A stretch of DNA of 64,000 bases from assembly GCF_958299795.1 (NCBI RefSeq), contig NC_133207.1:961618-1025617 (forward strand), read 5' to 3'. Within the stretch, counting starts at the first letter, position 1. Each line of letters starts with the position of its first letter. The DNA is from Porites lutea (Eukaryota > Cnidaria > Anthozoa > Scleractinia > Poritidae). This document shows positions 33,512 to 44,942 of the stretch, in pieces. Below the pieces are notes generated by a model that did no database searches, was not told the origin of the DNA, and worked only from the letters and a program-made list of their open reading frames with translations. Both the position numbers and the translations under genes were made by a program.

Positions 33512-35039
33512 GAGAGCGGCCTTATTTTCCCTTTTGCAATGACGTAAATCAAAATACTCAAAAATAGCGAAATCAGATCTGTTTTAAAAGCGAAATGCCA
33601 ACCGATACCGTAAAGAAAGCAGAATCAACTGACAATCACCGTTTTCGTGAGAAAATATTCTGGAGGTCAAAGCAATAACGGAAGTGACGTCATATCCGAG
33701 AACAGGAGTAAACACGAGGGCGTCATGCAAAATCATAGTGGCCTGGACTTTGAAATTTTTAACACATCTGGGCCGATCTTTGTTCGGTCATGCGATAAAT
33801 ACATGAGTTTCTTTTTTTTTAGTAGGCTATTTTCTTTAAATCAAGGCAAGAATGCTTTGATTCGTAAGCTCAAAACTTAACCCGCCTGCTATGCTGTCTA
33901 TAGCAGAAAACCCAGTTTTTTTATCATGTGACGACGTGATGATTATATGGTCCTATCAGGGCGAATAAAGGTTGCAACCTTTATCCGCCCCGGGTACTAT
34001 TCTCCAGGTGCAGCCTCGATCTCTGGAAACGAGATTGAAGCATATCGAGGCATGCACCGTGATAGCCTTATCCTGCGTGGCCGGCGTTGAAAGGGGAAGG
34101 GGAAGGAGAAGGGGGAATTTGAGGGCGCGCGAGAGCGCAGCTAGGATACAGACGAATACTGCTAACTGACCACCCAAATCGCATAATGACGTCCATTTAT
34201 TTTTTAAACTATACCAGAATAGTTTTCTCATACAAATTAAGACAGAAGCCTGATTAGGACTATTGCTTTTTTAAAACCTCAACGGGGATTGATAAATTTA
34301 AATAAGAAAGCAAAACGAGGTGAAGTCAAATGGCATCAACTCAGCATCGTGAAAATGGCCCTTTCAGGGAAGGGGAAAGGGTCTCGTCTGACCCCTGGGG
34401 ACAGAAATTGCTTCTAGAATCAGTTAGCCCTTAGGATTTGAATTTGCTTTCTGAAATTAAGTATGCCTTTTTCTCATTTTATCTCCGGAAAACACCTGTT
34501 CAGGGCTGCAATGCAGAAAAAAGGGGTAGAACCGCGGAAGCATGCGGCTCAGCCACACCTGAATCTTTCAGAAATATCCGCTCGGGACTCCCGGGTTCGT
34601 TAAAACGAACGCCCCAACCCCTGTTCTTTGCTGTGGACAAAAACTGACCTTTGCTTCTCTCATTTCGGGCTAACCGGGCTATACCGGGTATAACTCTGGC
34701 CCTGAAGAAGGCTAATTTTGTTAACCGAAATATTGGCCTAAAATAAATCAGCCCTTTGCCGTAATGCCAGCCCTGCATACAGTTCTGTTTTTAAAAAATA
34801 TGTGACCATTGCATTTTTCCATTTTAGTGATTAATTTAATTCACCCCTGGTTTCCATTTGCTGTCTGTTGCAAAATACTACAGTACAAACACCTTGGAAT
34901 TTTAGCAGGTTTTAAAAATACCAAAAATATAAGACATTTCAAAAACTTTGTTGACACACCTCCTCCCCCCATCCCCCACCCCCCACCCCCCCGATGCAAA
35001 TATGCTCCCAGGAGACACTGCGCGTATCACAAAATCAAC
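33512..35039. other. Intergenic region with repeat fragments
   Basis: A 33-base palindrome (GGGCGAATAAAGGTTGC and its complement) lies at 33959-33991. Sequence at about 34430-34790, including GAAGAAGGCTAATTTTGTTAACCG, resembles the 3' tails of retroelement copies common in cnidarian genomes (recognition from memory, family uncertain). A C-rich tract at 34970-34992 precedes MRPL40. No gene is called. Confidence 0.4.
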
Positions 35040-35585
35040 ATGGCGGCTTTCTTACAAAAAAGAATGTTCTCATTCTTCGTTCGTTCTAGCGGCCTAGTTA
35101 TCCGCCAGTCTTTGCCGGGAAGACATAATCCAAGTCTTAAGAAGAAAAAGGGCCCAACCGTTGTTAACAAGAAGAAAAATCAGCCGGTATTTCGCAAACC
35201 GACCGAAGTTGTTCCGCCCATGGACAACGAGTCCTTGCTAAATCCTGCGTTGCTAGAAGCACCAAGAATAAGAAAACCAGTCAAGTTATCGTATGAAGAG
35301 CAGGAGAGAAGAACTTTGTTGTTAAAACAGTGGTCAAGATACAAAATGAAGCAACATAAGGAAGAACTGCAGCGTATTCAAGAGCTGCAACGCTGTCGCG
35401 AAGAAGCTTTAAAAGAACTGAAGAAAACCTCGTTGTTTCTTTATCACGAGGCGATCAAAGTCAACCACGATTTCTTTCCAATTCAGTTTAAAGGGCCAAC
35501 AGAGACGCCACCAATTCCTGGGTACATGGCACCCGATATGGAAGAAAATAAAGGAGACAAAATGAAAGTTAAGGCCAAGAGCTGA
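35040..35585 (+). CDS. MRPL40: Mitochondrial large-subunit ribosomal protein mL40
   Basis: Single exon, 181 residues, ATG at 35040. The N-terminus (MAAFLQKRMFSFFVRSSG and the basic stretch after it) has the Arg/Ser/Phe character of a mitochondrial targeting sequence. The body matches MRPL40: YEEQERRTLLLKQWSRYK (human FEETERRALLLKKWSLYK), EEALKEL, HEAIK, FFPIQFKGPTETPPIPGY (human LFPFEKEGPHYTPPIPNY). It is a component of the mitochondrial 39S subunit. The frame is open upstream of the ATG, but that part has no family similarity. AATAAA lies at 35686-35691, 100 bases past the stop. Confidence 0.95.
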   Translation: MAAFLQKRMFSFFVRSSGLVIRQSLPGRHNPSLKKKKGPTVVNKKKNQPVFRKPTEVVPPMDNESLLNPALLEAPRIRKPVKLSYEEQERRTLLLKQWSRYKMKQHKEELQRIQELQRCREEALKELKKTSLFLYHEAIKVNHDFFPIQFKGPTETPPIPGYMAPDMEENKGDKMKVKAKS

Positions 35586-35685
35586 ACCCCGATTGCAAAT
35601 TGAATGAATGAAAACTTGAGAAGTTACTGAATCCCCCGGCTGAATCCCAAGAGAGAGTTGCTCATTTTTCTTTAATACTTCTGCA

Positions 35686-35691
35686 AATAAA
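35686..35691 (+). terminator. Polyadenylation signal of MRPL40
   Basis: Canonical AATAAA about 100 bases downstream of the MRPL40 stop, on the same strand. Confidence 0.6.
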
Positions 35692-36322
35692 ACTACGGAA
35701 ATCAAGTTTGTTTAGGCTCTGGTTAGATTATTGGACCAATTGTTGTAAGGCATTTTGCAGCTTATTGACACAGCATTGAAACGCAAAGTTGGATTGTAAA
35801 CGCAACAGCACTGAAGACACCTGCAAATACATTAGTACAGTACAGTTAGTCAGATGACTTCCTTATCAAGGCATGAAATGAATGTTTTTGAACTCTGATT
35901 AGAGTAAGGCATACCCCTGCCTGACTAAAAAGGACCATGGATTCCAACAACCAGAAGTAATAATATTATTATTACTGTAATGTTACTAGATAACAGTTTC
36001 TTGCCATGCAGTTAGCCAAAAGGCTGCCAAGGCTTTTCTATAATTTTCAAATGGATTGTTTTGTGTATACAACTCAATGCCAATATTTAGTGTGTTTCAG
36101 TAATCTGTAAATGATTACTATTTTATTCTCAAACTGAGCAACGTCATCAAGGCTGAGCTCTAAGAAAAATTGAAGGGAGCCCAGTGCTCTGAACTTGTGA
36201 AGTCTGTGATTTCTAAGAATAAAACCAGGATTTTCCAGTCACCTAGCAAAAGCTAGGTGTCTATGGGCCACTGGGCACTGCTAGAGCACAGCCTTTATCA
36301 GTCTTCATATATTTTGTATATA

Positions 36323-36887
36323 CAGGGCCCGCGGAGCAGATTTTCAAGTGGGAGGGTTGATGCGAACACATAAGTGTGAGCAAACTAAGGGGGTCTGGGG
36401 GCAATGAATGTCCCCCAGGAAAATTTCAAATTTAAGTCTTCTGAAATGGCTATAAATGCATCTAAAACTGCCAATAGTAAAATAAATTTGTAATTATTAC
36501 ATCGGCACATAAAAACAACAAGTTACAACCTGGCCCCCACATTAGACCAAAATTTAAATGAACAGAATTTGAAGCTAAACCAACACACACAACGGTAGAG
36601 TGTCACCCAGACATTTTTAAGTCGGATTTTCTGAAAGTGCCAAGGTTGCCTTTCTAATTGTCATTAAGAGCTACAAACTCATTGGCAACAGCTACAAGAC
36701 AAAGTTTGTTTGTTCTCTGTTTGTGGGTGTTCAGTATTTTCAGATTACTAAACCTTGTTTGTGTGGTAAGTGACAGATCTGGATAACCAAAGTAAAAAAA
36801 AATTACTTTACCATCTGAAAAAGTGTTGGGGAGGGGGGGTGCTTAAGTTCCCCCCCAGCCCCAGCCCCACCCCCTTCGCGGTTCCTG
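36323..36887. mobile_element. Probable non-autonomous DNA element, CAGGGCCCGCGGAGCAG end
   Basis: The left end CAGGGCCCGCGGAGCAG is imperfectly mirrored at the right end (CTTCGCGGTTCCTG). Flanks are TATA-rich, so the target duplication is ambiguous. A G-rich subterminal block at the left has a C-rich counterpart at the right. No open frame. Confidence 0.55.
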
Positions 36888-37522
36888 ATATATGTATGCA
36901 TGTGTGCATGCTGGCAACTTTTTCTTAGTTGTGCGTTTATAATAAAATTTAAACGTTAGTATCTGAATTTTGTAATATGACACTTTTATCATTTTCCAGG
37001 CACCCAGAAGAAAAGGTTTAAATGTACTTGAAATATAGGTGTTGTGCAAAAAAGTAATGCTGTGCCTTCATTTGCATTGTAATAGGGAAAAAGGAGGATG
37101 GGTTGGTAAGGATGGCTTCTTCATTAAACAAAGATGAATTTAATTTCTTTTAATGAAAATTTAATTGTGTTCTCTTAGACCAAAAAGTAGCCTGTCTCAT
37201 CACATTTTTTCCTAAAAAGTTATTGTCATATTATAATGCTGTAATAGAACCTTTTTTATATCACTGCTTAGATGTAGTTTAAACACTGGAAGCAAAGCAG
37301 CATATTGGTTACCGCTGAAATGTCTTTACTCATTTCCGATGATTTGCAAAAGTTTCTGATTCCAACTGAAGACCAGTCACCACTTAAAACATTAATAATT
37401 AAATATTATAAATAATTATCGTTTGATTATGGAATCAGAAGGAACTACCAGAGATATAGACAAAACAAGTATTCCATCTTTGCATTAAAGCTCTAAAATT
37501 GATGCATAGATGATTAATAATG

Positions 37523-40500
37523 TCATCTTTTCTTTCTTGGAGGCCTGTACTCTGATATATCATGGTCTTCGTAATCTTCACGACTGTGACCCTCCCTACA
37601 AGGAAAACAACAATCAAATTTAAATTATCAATAAAAGGGAAAAGAATAAATTGATGTATGCACAGAAGCAATCATACAGAAAACAAATATGTCTTACTTA
37701 TAGCATCTTCGACAATACAAGTCATCATCACAACCATGGCATCTCAGTACAGCATTTCCATTACATATACAGCACCAAGGTAATTCATCATCATCATCAT
37801 CACTGTTTGCTTCGTAATCCTTACTGAATATACTGCTAAGCTTTGATGGAGTACTGGCAGAGTTGAAATCTGTAGGCTATGAACAGATGTAAGATTGGTT
37901 AGCAAGGCCAACAAGTCGAACCTAACTGACATAAATAACATGATTAAAATTTATTAATATTCATTAATAAAAAATCATTAATAATTATTCAAAAATTATC
38001 AATTATCAATGATTATTAATGTTTAAGTTTTAAGTAATGTAACTGTTAAAAATTTAGTGCCAAGCATCTATTCTATTTTTAATAAGTGGCTAGTCTACCA
38101 TTATGCTGAGCCAATAAACAAAAACTCAATTTCTCTACAGCACCTTGAAAAAAATCCAATATTCCCTAGTGCCTATCTAAAATTCCTTCTAAAGTTCCAG
38201 CATAATTATGCAGGGTACCCAGAGGTCATGAGAGATGTATGTCTATGTTGTGGTTAAATTTTATCCTTGGTTTAAATTTTATTTTCTTTTGTTTCAAACT
38301 TAATATCATACATTACCATACCCCAAAACAAAGGGAAAGAATATTTACACAAGGATAAAATTGAGCCACAACATTAATTTTACACTCTTATACCTACCCT
38401 TGATTTTCCTGGTTTTTGGGGTTTGCTTGACTTACTGGAGTTGCCTATTGTATGTTCACCTGTTTATGGAAATAAAATGTTGTTAAAAATGAGGTTTTTT
38501 TTTTCAAATTAAAACAGACCTAAATATGGGATAGTTTAAATAAAAGTTTGCTTTAACTGTGAACTTAAACAGTACAACAAAAGACTACAGAATGTTTGCT
38601 CAAGCTTAAAAGAAAATAGAGAGAGAACTGTGACATATTTTGTCAAGTTCAATAACCTTGCTTTTATAAGGCCTTTACCCTTGTAAAAACAGCCCTTGAA
38701 AAGGTGCTCAACTGGGCCATGATTAGTTACTTTAACCTTGATAAACCATAACCAAACAAAAAATAATACATATGCCTGAAGAATAAGGGAGAAAGAGAGG
38801 AAGAATAATAACTTAAAAACATTGTGTAAGACAAAGAAAAAACATTTGGAAATTCAACCTCCACTATACCATCCCTTTCATGGATTTGACCCGAGAGCCT
38901 TCTTTGTCTGGGAATGTCCTGTGAACACCATCTTGGAATTACAACTGATGGCTTGAGAGCTAGAGAGTAAATTCTGGGCAAAATAATTTGGAAAAATTTT
39001 CAAAATGTTTAGAGGATGTATGTCTCCAACCCTCCTCCCCTCCTAGAAGATCTCTAACGAATGCTGATCTCTTCTAAACTTGAACACATTGCCGCTTGCA
39101 TATACCCACTTCAACAACAGTAGATGTCACTTTATTCACTCACCAATGTCATCAGTTTTTAACTCCAATGCTACTTCTCCTAAAATCTTTAGAAAAAAAA
39201 ATCACATCACTGTTATTTAGCAGTTGCTTAACCTGATCTGTGTATTTTCATGGTCGACAGCAATGTATAATACAACCCTGACAGATGACCACTTTTCTAC
39301 ATGCAAACCCACAGCTGAATCATTACATGTAGTACATTCAATTCCTTTTGAGATGGAAACTGCTGCAGTAGGCTGAGAAAAAAAGCTGACATTTGCGACA
39401 CCACTACTGGTTTCCCCGTGAAATGACGTCTGAGAAATGAGTGCAGAAATTCAGTACCCAGATCTGGGTAGTGCTTCTGATTGGCTAAAGCAAATTTTCC
39501 ACATGGCACAACCAATCAGAGGCACTACCCAGATCTGGGTAGTGACATTTCATCAGTAAGAAATTTCTGTGTTTGGTCTCAGACATCATTTTCGCGGGGA
39601 AAACAGTGGTAGTGTTACATAATTTTGGCCGTTTTCTCAAGCTAAAACTGTAGGAACTGGCTCTACTGGCCCATCTTAAAGAGGTACAGGTCTTGAAAAG
39701 AATGAATGGAAAATATTAATGACTCTAGGAAGGCATGACTTAGGAAGGCAGGGGCCAATACTCTAGGTTTGGTTCCCATGAGGAGTTCATTAACCCTTTA
39801 AGTCCCAATAGTGACCAACATCAATTTTCTCCTAACAATATCCACAGATTGTCGAGTGCAACATCTACGAGAATTAATCAAATGATCACAAAGAGAAAAA
39901 TCTCTGATCTTTTACCAATTTCTCCAAACTAATTCTTAAAGGAAATGTATAGAGATCAGTTTGGAGAATTTATTTGTGGATATTGATGCTTAAAGGGTTA
40001 AGGAAAAAAGCCATCATTCACCTCAACCAACTATATCCCCTATAAATACCTGACCAGCAGCCACATTTACAAGGTTCCAACCGGTGTGTTTTTACAAATT
40101 TAACAATTTGCTGATTACAACCCCTTAATGTACAGATAACAAGTGCATCACAAAAACAAATCACAATTAAATAGGATCTGGAATTATTAAAGTGTCATTT
40201 TGTTAATGACCAGACTTCTAAGAAGAGGTACCTGTTTAAGGTATCGTTGACTCGCTGTTTCATCATCTTCATCACTGTCAAACTCCCTCCCTTTTGGTTG
40301 ATTTGTAAGACCTAACATGTTAAGAAAACGTCCACAGTTGAAAACACAATAAACAGCTCAAACAACAAACAGAAAACTCTCAAAAGGACAGATTAGACAA
40401 AAGAAGGGTACTGACATGCCAATTTTACTAAATGTGTTCTGTCTAACAATGTCTGTAGAATATAAAAGAATTAAAGCTAAAATATTTTCCCCTCACTTGG

Positions 40501-42901
40501 GTCCAAGTCTTTTAGTTTTGCAAGTCTTTCTTCAATTTCTTTGTCTGTAATTCTAGTTGTGTTTTTGTCATGATCCTCATCAAGCTTTGTTTCTGTTACC
40601 ATTTGCTTCATTAAGTCATCAATCTCCTCTGCTTCAGATTTTTTTGGTTTAGGAGCATTGATCTACAGACAAACAAACAAAAAAAGCTTTAAGTATGGTA
40701 CAATCAGTACCGAACAAAGTTAACAATCTTCCTTTTTTAACAGCTGATAATTACATCTGAATTCTGCATTGATGTTGCTTTTCTTCCCGTGAGATTCTCA
40801 AACCTTTGTCCTATATCTTCATCTGTGACTTTTGATGCAGGAGAATTGTCTGTAAAACATAATTTATAAAGGAGATTTTGGAAGGTGTAGTTAAGAAATG
40901 CCTCATAAAAAAACAAAATAAAAAAAAAAGACAATATTATAATAAAGTATCATTTAATAATTCAGTTGAAAACAAACTTGAAGGCATGGTAGAATGTTAA
41001 TAATTATTGGTCCACCGGATTTAAATAATATTAGACAAAGGTCTATCAAAATTCAGCAATTTTGCCCTTTAGTGAGAGTACCTTCAGAAGCAGCACTGTC
41101 TGTCCTTAGCTCTGCAAGTCTTTTTCTTATTGCTTCATCTGGATCAACTGACAAATTCTCATTACTTGCAGATGAAGAAATGGGAATATTTGTTCTGGGT
41201 GGTCCACTTGTTGCAGGTTTCTGATTGAGATATTTGAGAATCATGAACAAAGCAATTTCAGCATGCAAACCCCTTAGGACAGAGGTGCAAAAAGATGACA
41301 GTTTTGTCAAGTGAATGGACAAAAACATTGGCCACAGTAAAGACATTTAAACAACTGCGTACAGTAGAAGCTCTCCTAATGAACAGTTTCATATGCAGAC
41401 AGCTATACTTATGGCGGCTTTCACAAAGCCTCATTTTAATTTTTTCGCAACTACAAATACAAACTCTGTATTTTCACATTCCCGTGGGTGGCCACTCCAA
41501 TTATGGACACCTTTTTCACATCCTGAGACTGACTGACTGACTGACTGTCCACTTGCAAGGGCTTCCACTGTACTAACTGTTTATCAGAGGAAACCAGTGT
41601 TTCATGTTTGCACAGCATGCTACTGTAAAGGAGCTCTATGATAATTTGCTACCTGTCTCCCACATGCTTAAGCAAGAAAGGGTGTATTTTGGAGGGCACT
41701 GCTACCATATCAAAGGTGAAACGATATTCTACCTAATATGGTGGAGACCAAACTGCCTCTCAGTCAGTTTTACAGCCTGACATTTGGGCAAGCTGTAGCT
41801 AGCATGTACTAGCCCACAAGTCATTTCAACTAGCCGCAAAACCTTTTTTGATTAGCAGGATTGATTACTATCTTTCTCTAATTTGAATTTTCCACAAAAA
41901 AGTTCACTTGTTGGGCAAGTTAAGAACAAAAGTCACTAGCCCAATAGCAATATCAACTAGCCCCGGGCTATCGGACATGACTTTCTTTGCCAATGCTCTC
42001 AGTGAAATCTATCAAATTATGCTATCCTTTCCCAGCATCACATCAAGGGACAGTGGAATGTTATTGGGGTTCAGAAACAGTACACTGTGATGACTGTTAG
42101 AGAGGTGTGTAAAGAAGGTGTTTCAAGAATCTTGGCTAACAGAAAAAGATGATGATGGTGATGATTACAAGTGAAGCTGTAAGCTATAGGTTAAAAAATG
42201 ATATGGTTTAAAATTTTCAAATGACCCCCTTTTTTATAGGGCATTCCTCCAGGCTCTCCTTAACTTTTTTTTTAAAAATTTATATAGTAACAATGATGAT
42301 GTTAGTTACCTGAAATGAGCTTTGACCAGGTCTGAGTATATCTGTATTCTTGTTTAAGTCATTCAAGTTATCCCCATCTGCGTTTTGAACTTCCTTCTTT
42401 GTATTACTAGAGAAAATGATACGATTTGCGAGAAAAACTTAGCAAACTTAACTGACCCTTAAAAAATCGGAAAACGCAGTGAAATTATAGGTATATTTAT
42501 TACTCCTACAAATTTCACTCACATCACCTTGTAGCATTTTTGAAGCACTGAAAACAAACTTTCATTTTCTTTGAGCCACGTTCCGGGAGAACCATGGAAT
42601 AGGAGGTACAACCAGAACAAAACAATCGTCCACACTTCTTACAGCCATGCTGAAAATTTATGTTAAAGCTTTTAGCATTTATTATCTTTAGTCTTTAGTA
42701 CTAAGGCAAGACAGAAGTTAACCTAAAATGTTGGGACGTTTGGATACGAGGTACTAGAATTCGAAATAATTCTGTTCCTGTAATGTTTAAGTATGTCTTG
42801 CCTAAAAATCATGTACCTCTGAATACAGTATATATAAGACTCACCTCTCGACGAAAGAAGCCAAATTCTTGCCCACAACCAAAACATTGCAGACCCGCCA
42901 T
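37523..42901 (-). CDS. ZFYVE19: Abscission/NoCut checkpoint regulator (ANCHR), FYVE-type zinc finger protein 19
   Basis: Eleven exons: 42845-42901, 42528-42649, 42310-42406, 41082-41220, 40755-40849, 40497-40662, 40232-40311, 39144-39186, 38398-38459, 37698-37876, 37523-37595. They encode 370 residues. An N-terminal FYVE-like finger has cysteine pairs C6/C9, C22/C25, C30/C33, C51/C54 and RREHGCKKCG. Three repeated MIT-interacting-type motifs follow ([33 protein letters not shown]), then [14 protein letters not shown], and a C-terminal B-box-like finger [18 protein letters not shown] continuing through CRRCYKEGH. Each block matches human ANCHR in order. The human protein binds VPS4 and delays abscission when chromatin bridges persist. 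The gene is divergent from COA4, 99 bp away, and intron 7 carries a foldback element. Confidence 0.94.
39372..39640. mobile_element. Foldback MITE (family B), ZFYVE19 intron 7
   Basis: A near-palindrome of about 270 bases. Shared arm sequence includes CCACTACTGGTTTTCCCC-like ends, GAAATGACGTCTGAGAAA, GCAGAAATT and CCCAGATCTGGGTAGTG with a CTGATTGGCT core. A related element lies in a CEP170 intron at 45368-45575. Confidence 0.82.
41360..41572. mobile_element. Short element with TACAGTAGAAGC ends, ZFYVE19 intron 3
   Basis: TACAGTAGAAGCTCTCCTAA at the left is mirrored by GGGCTTCCACTGTA at the right. The interior has a GACT tetranucleotide run near 41527-41549 and no open frame. Probably a mariner-type MITE, given the TA ends (inference). 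Confidence 0.6.
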
Positions 42902-43000
42902 GTTTGTTCATTTTTGAGCCTGCGTTTCAATTTGCTAGCGAACATCTTAATTTTAAAATACTTTTTGTGTAATGAAACACCAATAGTCTCTGTTGCCGTC
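42902..43000. promoter_or_regulatory. Bidirectional promoter of ZFYVE19 and COA4
   Basis: Start codons of the two divergent genes are 99 bases apart, so core promoters and both 5' UTRs must share this segment or overlap coding sequence. No TATA box was recognised. Confidence 0.65.
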
Positions 43001-43918
43001 ATGTCGCATCATGGCGGAAAATCTTTTCATGGGAACAGAAAAAGAGAAAACGAACCTCCCCAAAAAGATAAAGTGGAAGAGGACGAAGATGAAGAAGAAG
43101 AGGAAGATCCGTTTGACAGCAGGATACAAAAATCAGGATGTGCCGACCTTCATTACGCATTGTTGGTAAGCCAAGAGAAAAATCGGCATTCGGGAACTGC
43201 TCTGTGTACTGACCGATACTCAGATACTGTAAGCTGTAAGGCATGATATGTGTGCTGCAAAAAGCACAGTTAACAGGTTTTGGAAATTAGAGACGTCTGT
43301 TTTAGAAAATCATTCATTTCCTGAAAAGATATTGTAGACGATGTTGGTCAAGAACCAGGACCGAGGTGGGGGAGGGGGTGAGGATGGCTGGGGAGGAGAG
43401 GGAAGGTAGTTGTGGTATCTTCCCAAAATACTTTTAGGGGTTATGTGCCCTCCCAACAGGCCAGGGACGCGTTTCAAAAGTTTGCAAGGTAGGTCAGCAC
43501 TTAATAAGTCCGTAAAAACCAGAAGATAACACAGAAGGGGAAATCAGGACTCTGCCATGTGATTTTAAACATCCTAAATAGTAAGCCTCGTTCCCAGGGT
43601 TCTCTCCTACCCGAACTTCGCAGGGAAAAAACGTCAAACTTTCGATTCCGCGACAATTTCAAAAGCTTATGCTTTGCTTAAAACATTTCCATCACCAGAA
43701 AGGAAGTTGATTTGTTCCACTCTCCGCCATGTTCATACGACCTTGAGCCATAAAAATGCAGATTCTTTCGTTCCGTACTTGATTCTAAAACGCAGTTATT
43801 GAATATCTACTTTTAATAGGACTGCTTTCAAGAACATAAAGATTGGCGAAAGTGCCAGGATCATGTAAAAGCCTTCAAGGAGTGCATTGATCAGCAAAAC
43901 AGACAGAAAAAGTCATAA
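43001..43918 (+). CDS. COA4: Cytochrome c oxidase assembly factor 4 homologue (twin CX9C)
   Basis: Two exons, 43001-43165 and 43820-43918, give 87 residues (human also 87). A Lys/Glu-rich head with an acidic run leads to DPFDSRIQKSGCADLHYALL, then DCFQEHKDWRKCQ and VKAFKECIDQQ. These match human DPLDQLISRSGCAASHFAV, CMAQHQDWRQC and VQAFKDCMSEQ. Cysteines fall at residues 47, 57, 67 and 77, each ten apart, giving the twin CX9C motif oxidised by Mia40/CHCHD4 in the intermembrane space. The family supports assembly of complex IV. The splice site sits just before the second cysteine. Confidence 0.93.
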
Positions 43919-44942
43919 TCGGAGACGCATTTCATCATTTGGGAAGAGAAACTGATTTAACGAATCTGGATGAACTCCTAGTCGGGGGGCGAAATTCCTC
44001 AGTGCCACCTGTTATGAAGTTCGTGAACACAATCTGCTGGCGCCAGCAAACCGCAGTCCGAACGTTTACGCTCTATCAGTGACGAAAGGCTAGCTCTCAA
44101 ACGCTCTTGACTGTACAAGGGCAAAAGATTTTTGACATGAAACAAAGACAAACTGAACCAAGTTCTTTTCAGGGGATTTCCAGTAAATTTATTCTCCTTC
44201 GATCGATAAGCATACAATATTTACATCACTTATTTTTGGTATTAAATAGAGCGAAATTGCAGTATACCCCAATAACTCTATCTGTACTGCACACCTGGCG
44301 CAGCTCAGGATTTAAAGAAACAGTTGGCAATTGGAATAAAGGGGTATTTTGCAAACTTCATGGTAAATAGGAATTACATTGAAATTGTTTTTAAATATTA
44401 TTATTAGTTGCATATTTTCTTCGTCATTTTGGATCCTGCGACAAACAGTCCTCCATTCTTAACCACCCCCCCCTCCCCAAAGAATATATATAAAAAACTT
44501 CATACTGTATTTCATCGAAAATAATTTTGTTCTGAAACATAAAACTAACAGAACTACTTCCTGCTTACGCGATGCGTCGAGGTAAATAGAGGCAATTAAA
44601 CATTTTTTGTCAAATTGGTCAATGTGCAATGGGATGCCGCGCTGTTTGCACTGTTCAAAATTGTGTCGTTCATTTGTATCAACCCAGTTGAAAATAAAGA
44701 TCTTTGTGTCTAACGAAATCTACTGAACAGCATTTGGTGAGGTACTGTTTTGTAAAGTGAATAGTCTGATTCCTTTGAATGTAAAATCCAAAAGATCAAG
44801 GTTTCTGGGTAATAGAACTTCAAATAGCGCAAATTCTTGAACTTTTTTTGTCCATAGTTTCGGATCTTCTTGCGCCAGATTGCAGATTCATTCAAAGCTG
44901 TTTGGTCAGTTGTGTCTTCATATTAACAAAGATATTAGGTAA
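43919..44942. other. Intergenic region between convergent COA4 and CEP170
   Basis: No supported gene or clear repeat. It presumably contains both 3' UTRs. A short C-rich tract is at about 44466-44480. Confidence 0.4.

Larger units (their letters stand above)
35586..37522. other. Intergenic region MRPL40-ZFYVE19
   Basis: The two genes converge here. No further gene is supported. A transposon-like element occupies about 36323-36887, and the rest is AT-rich and presumably 3' UTRs. Confidence 0.4.

Noticed and set aside
41527-41549. GACT tetranucleotide run
   Set aside because: Simple short microsatellite inside a MITE; no further significance.
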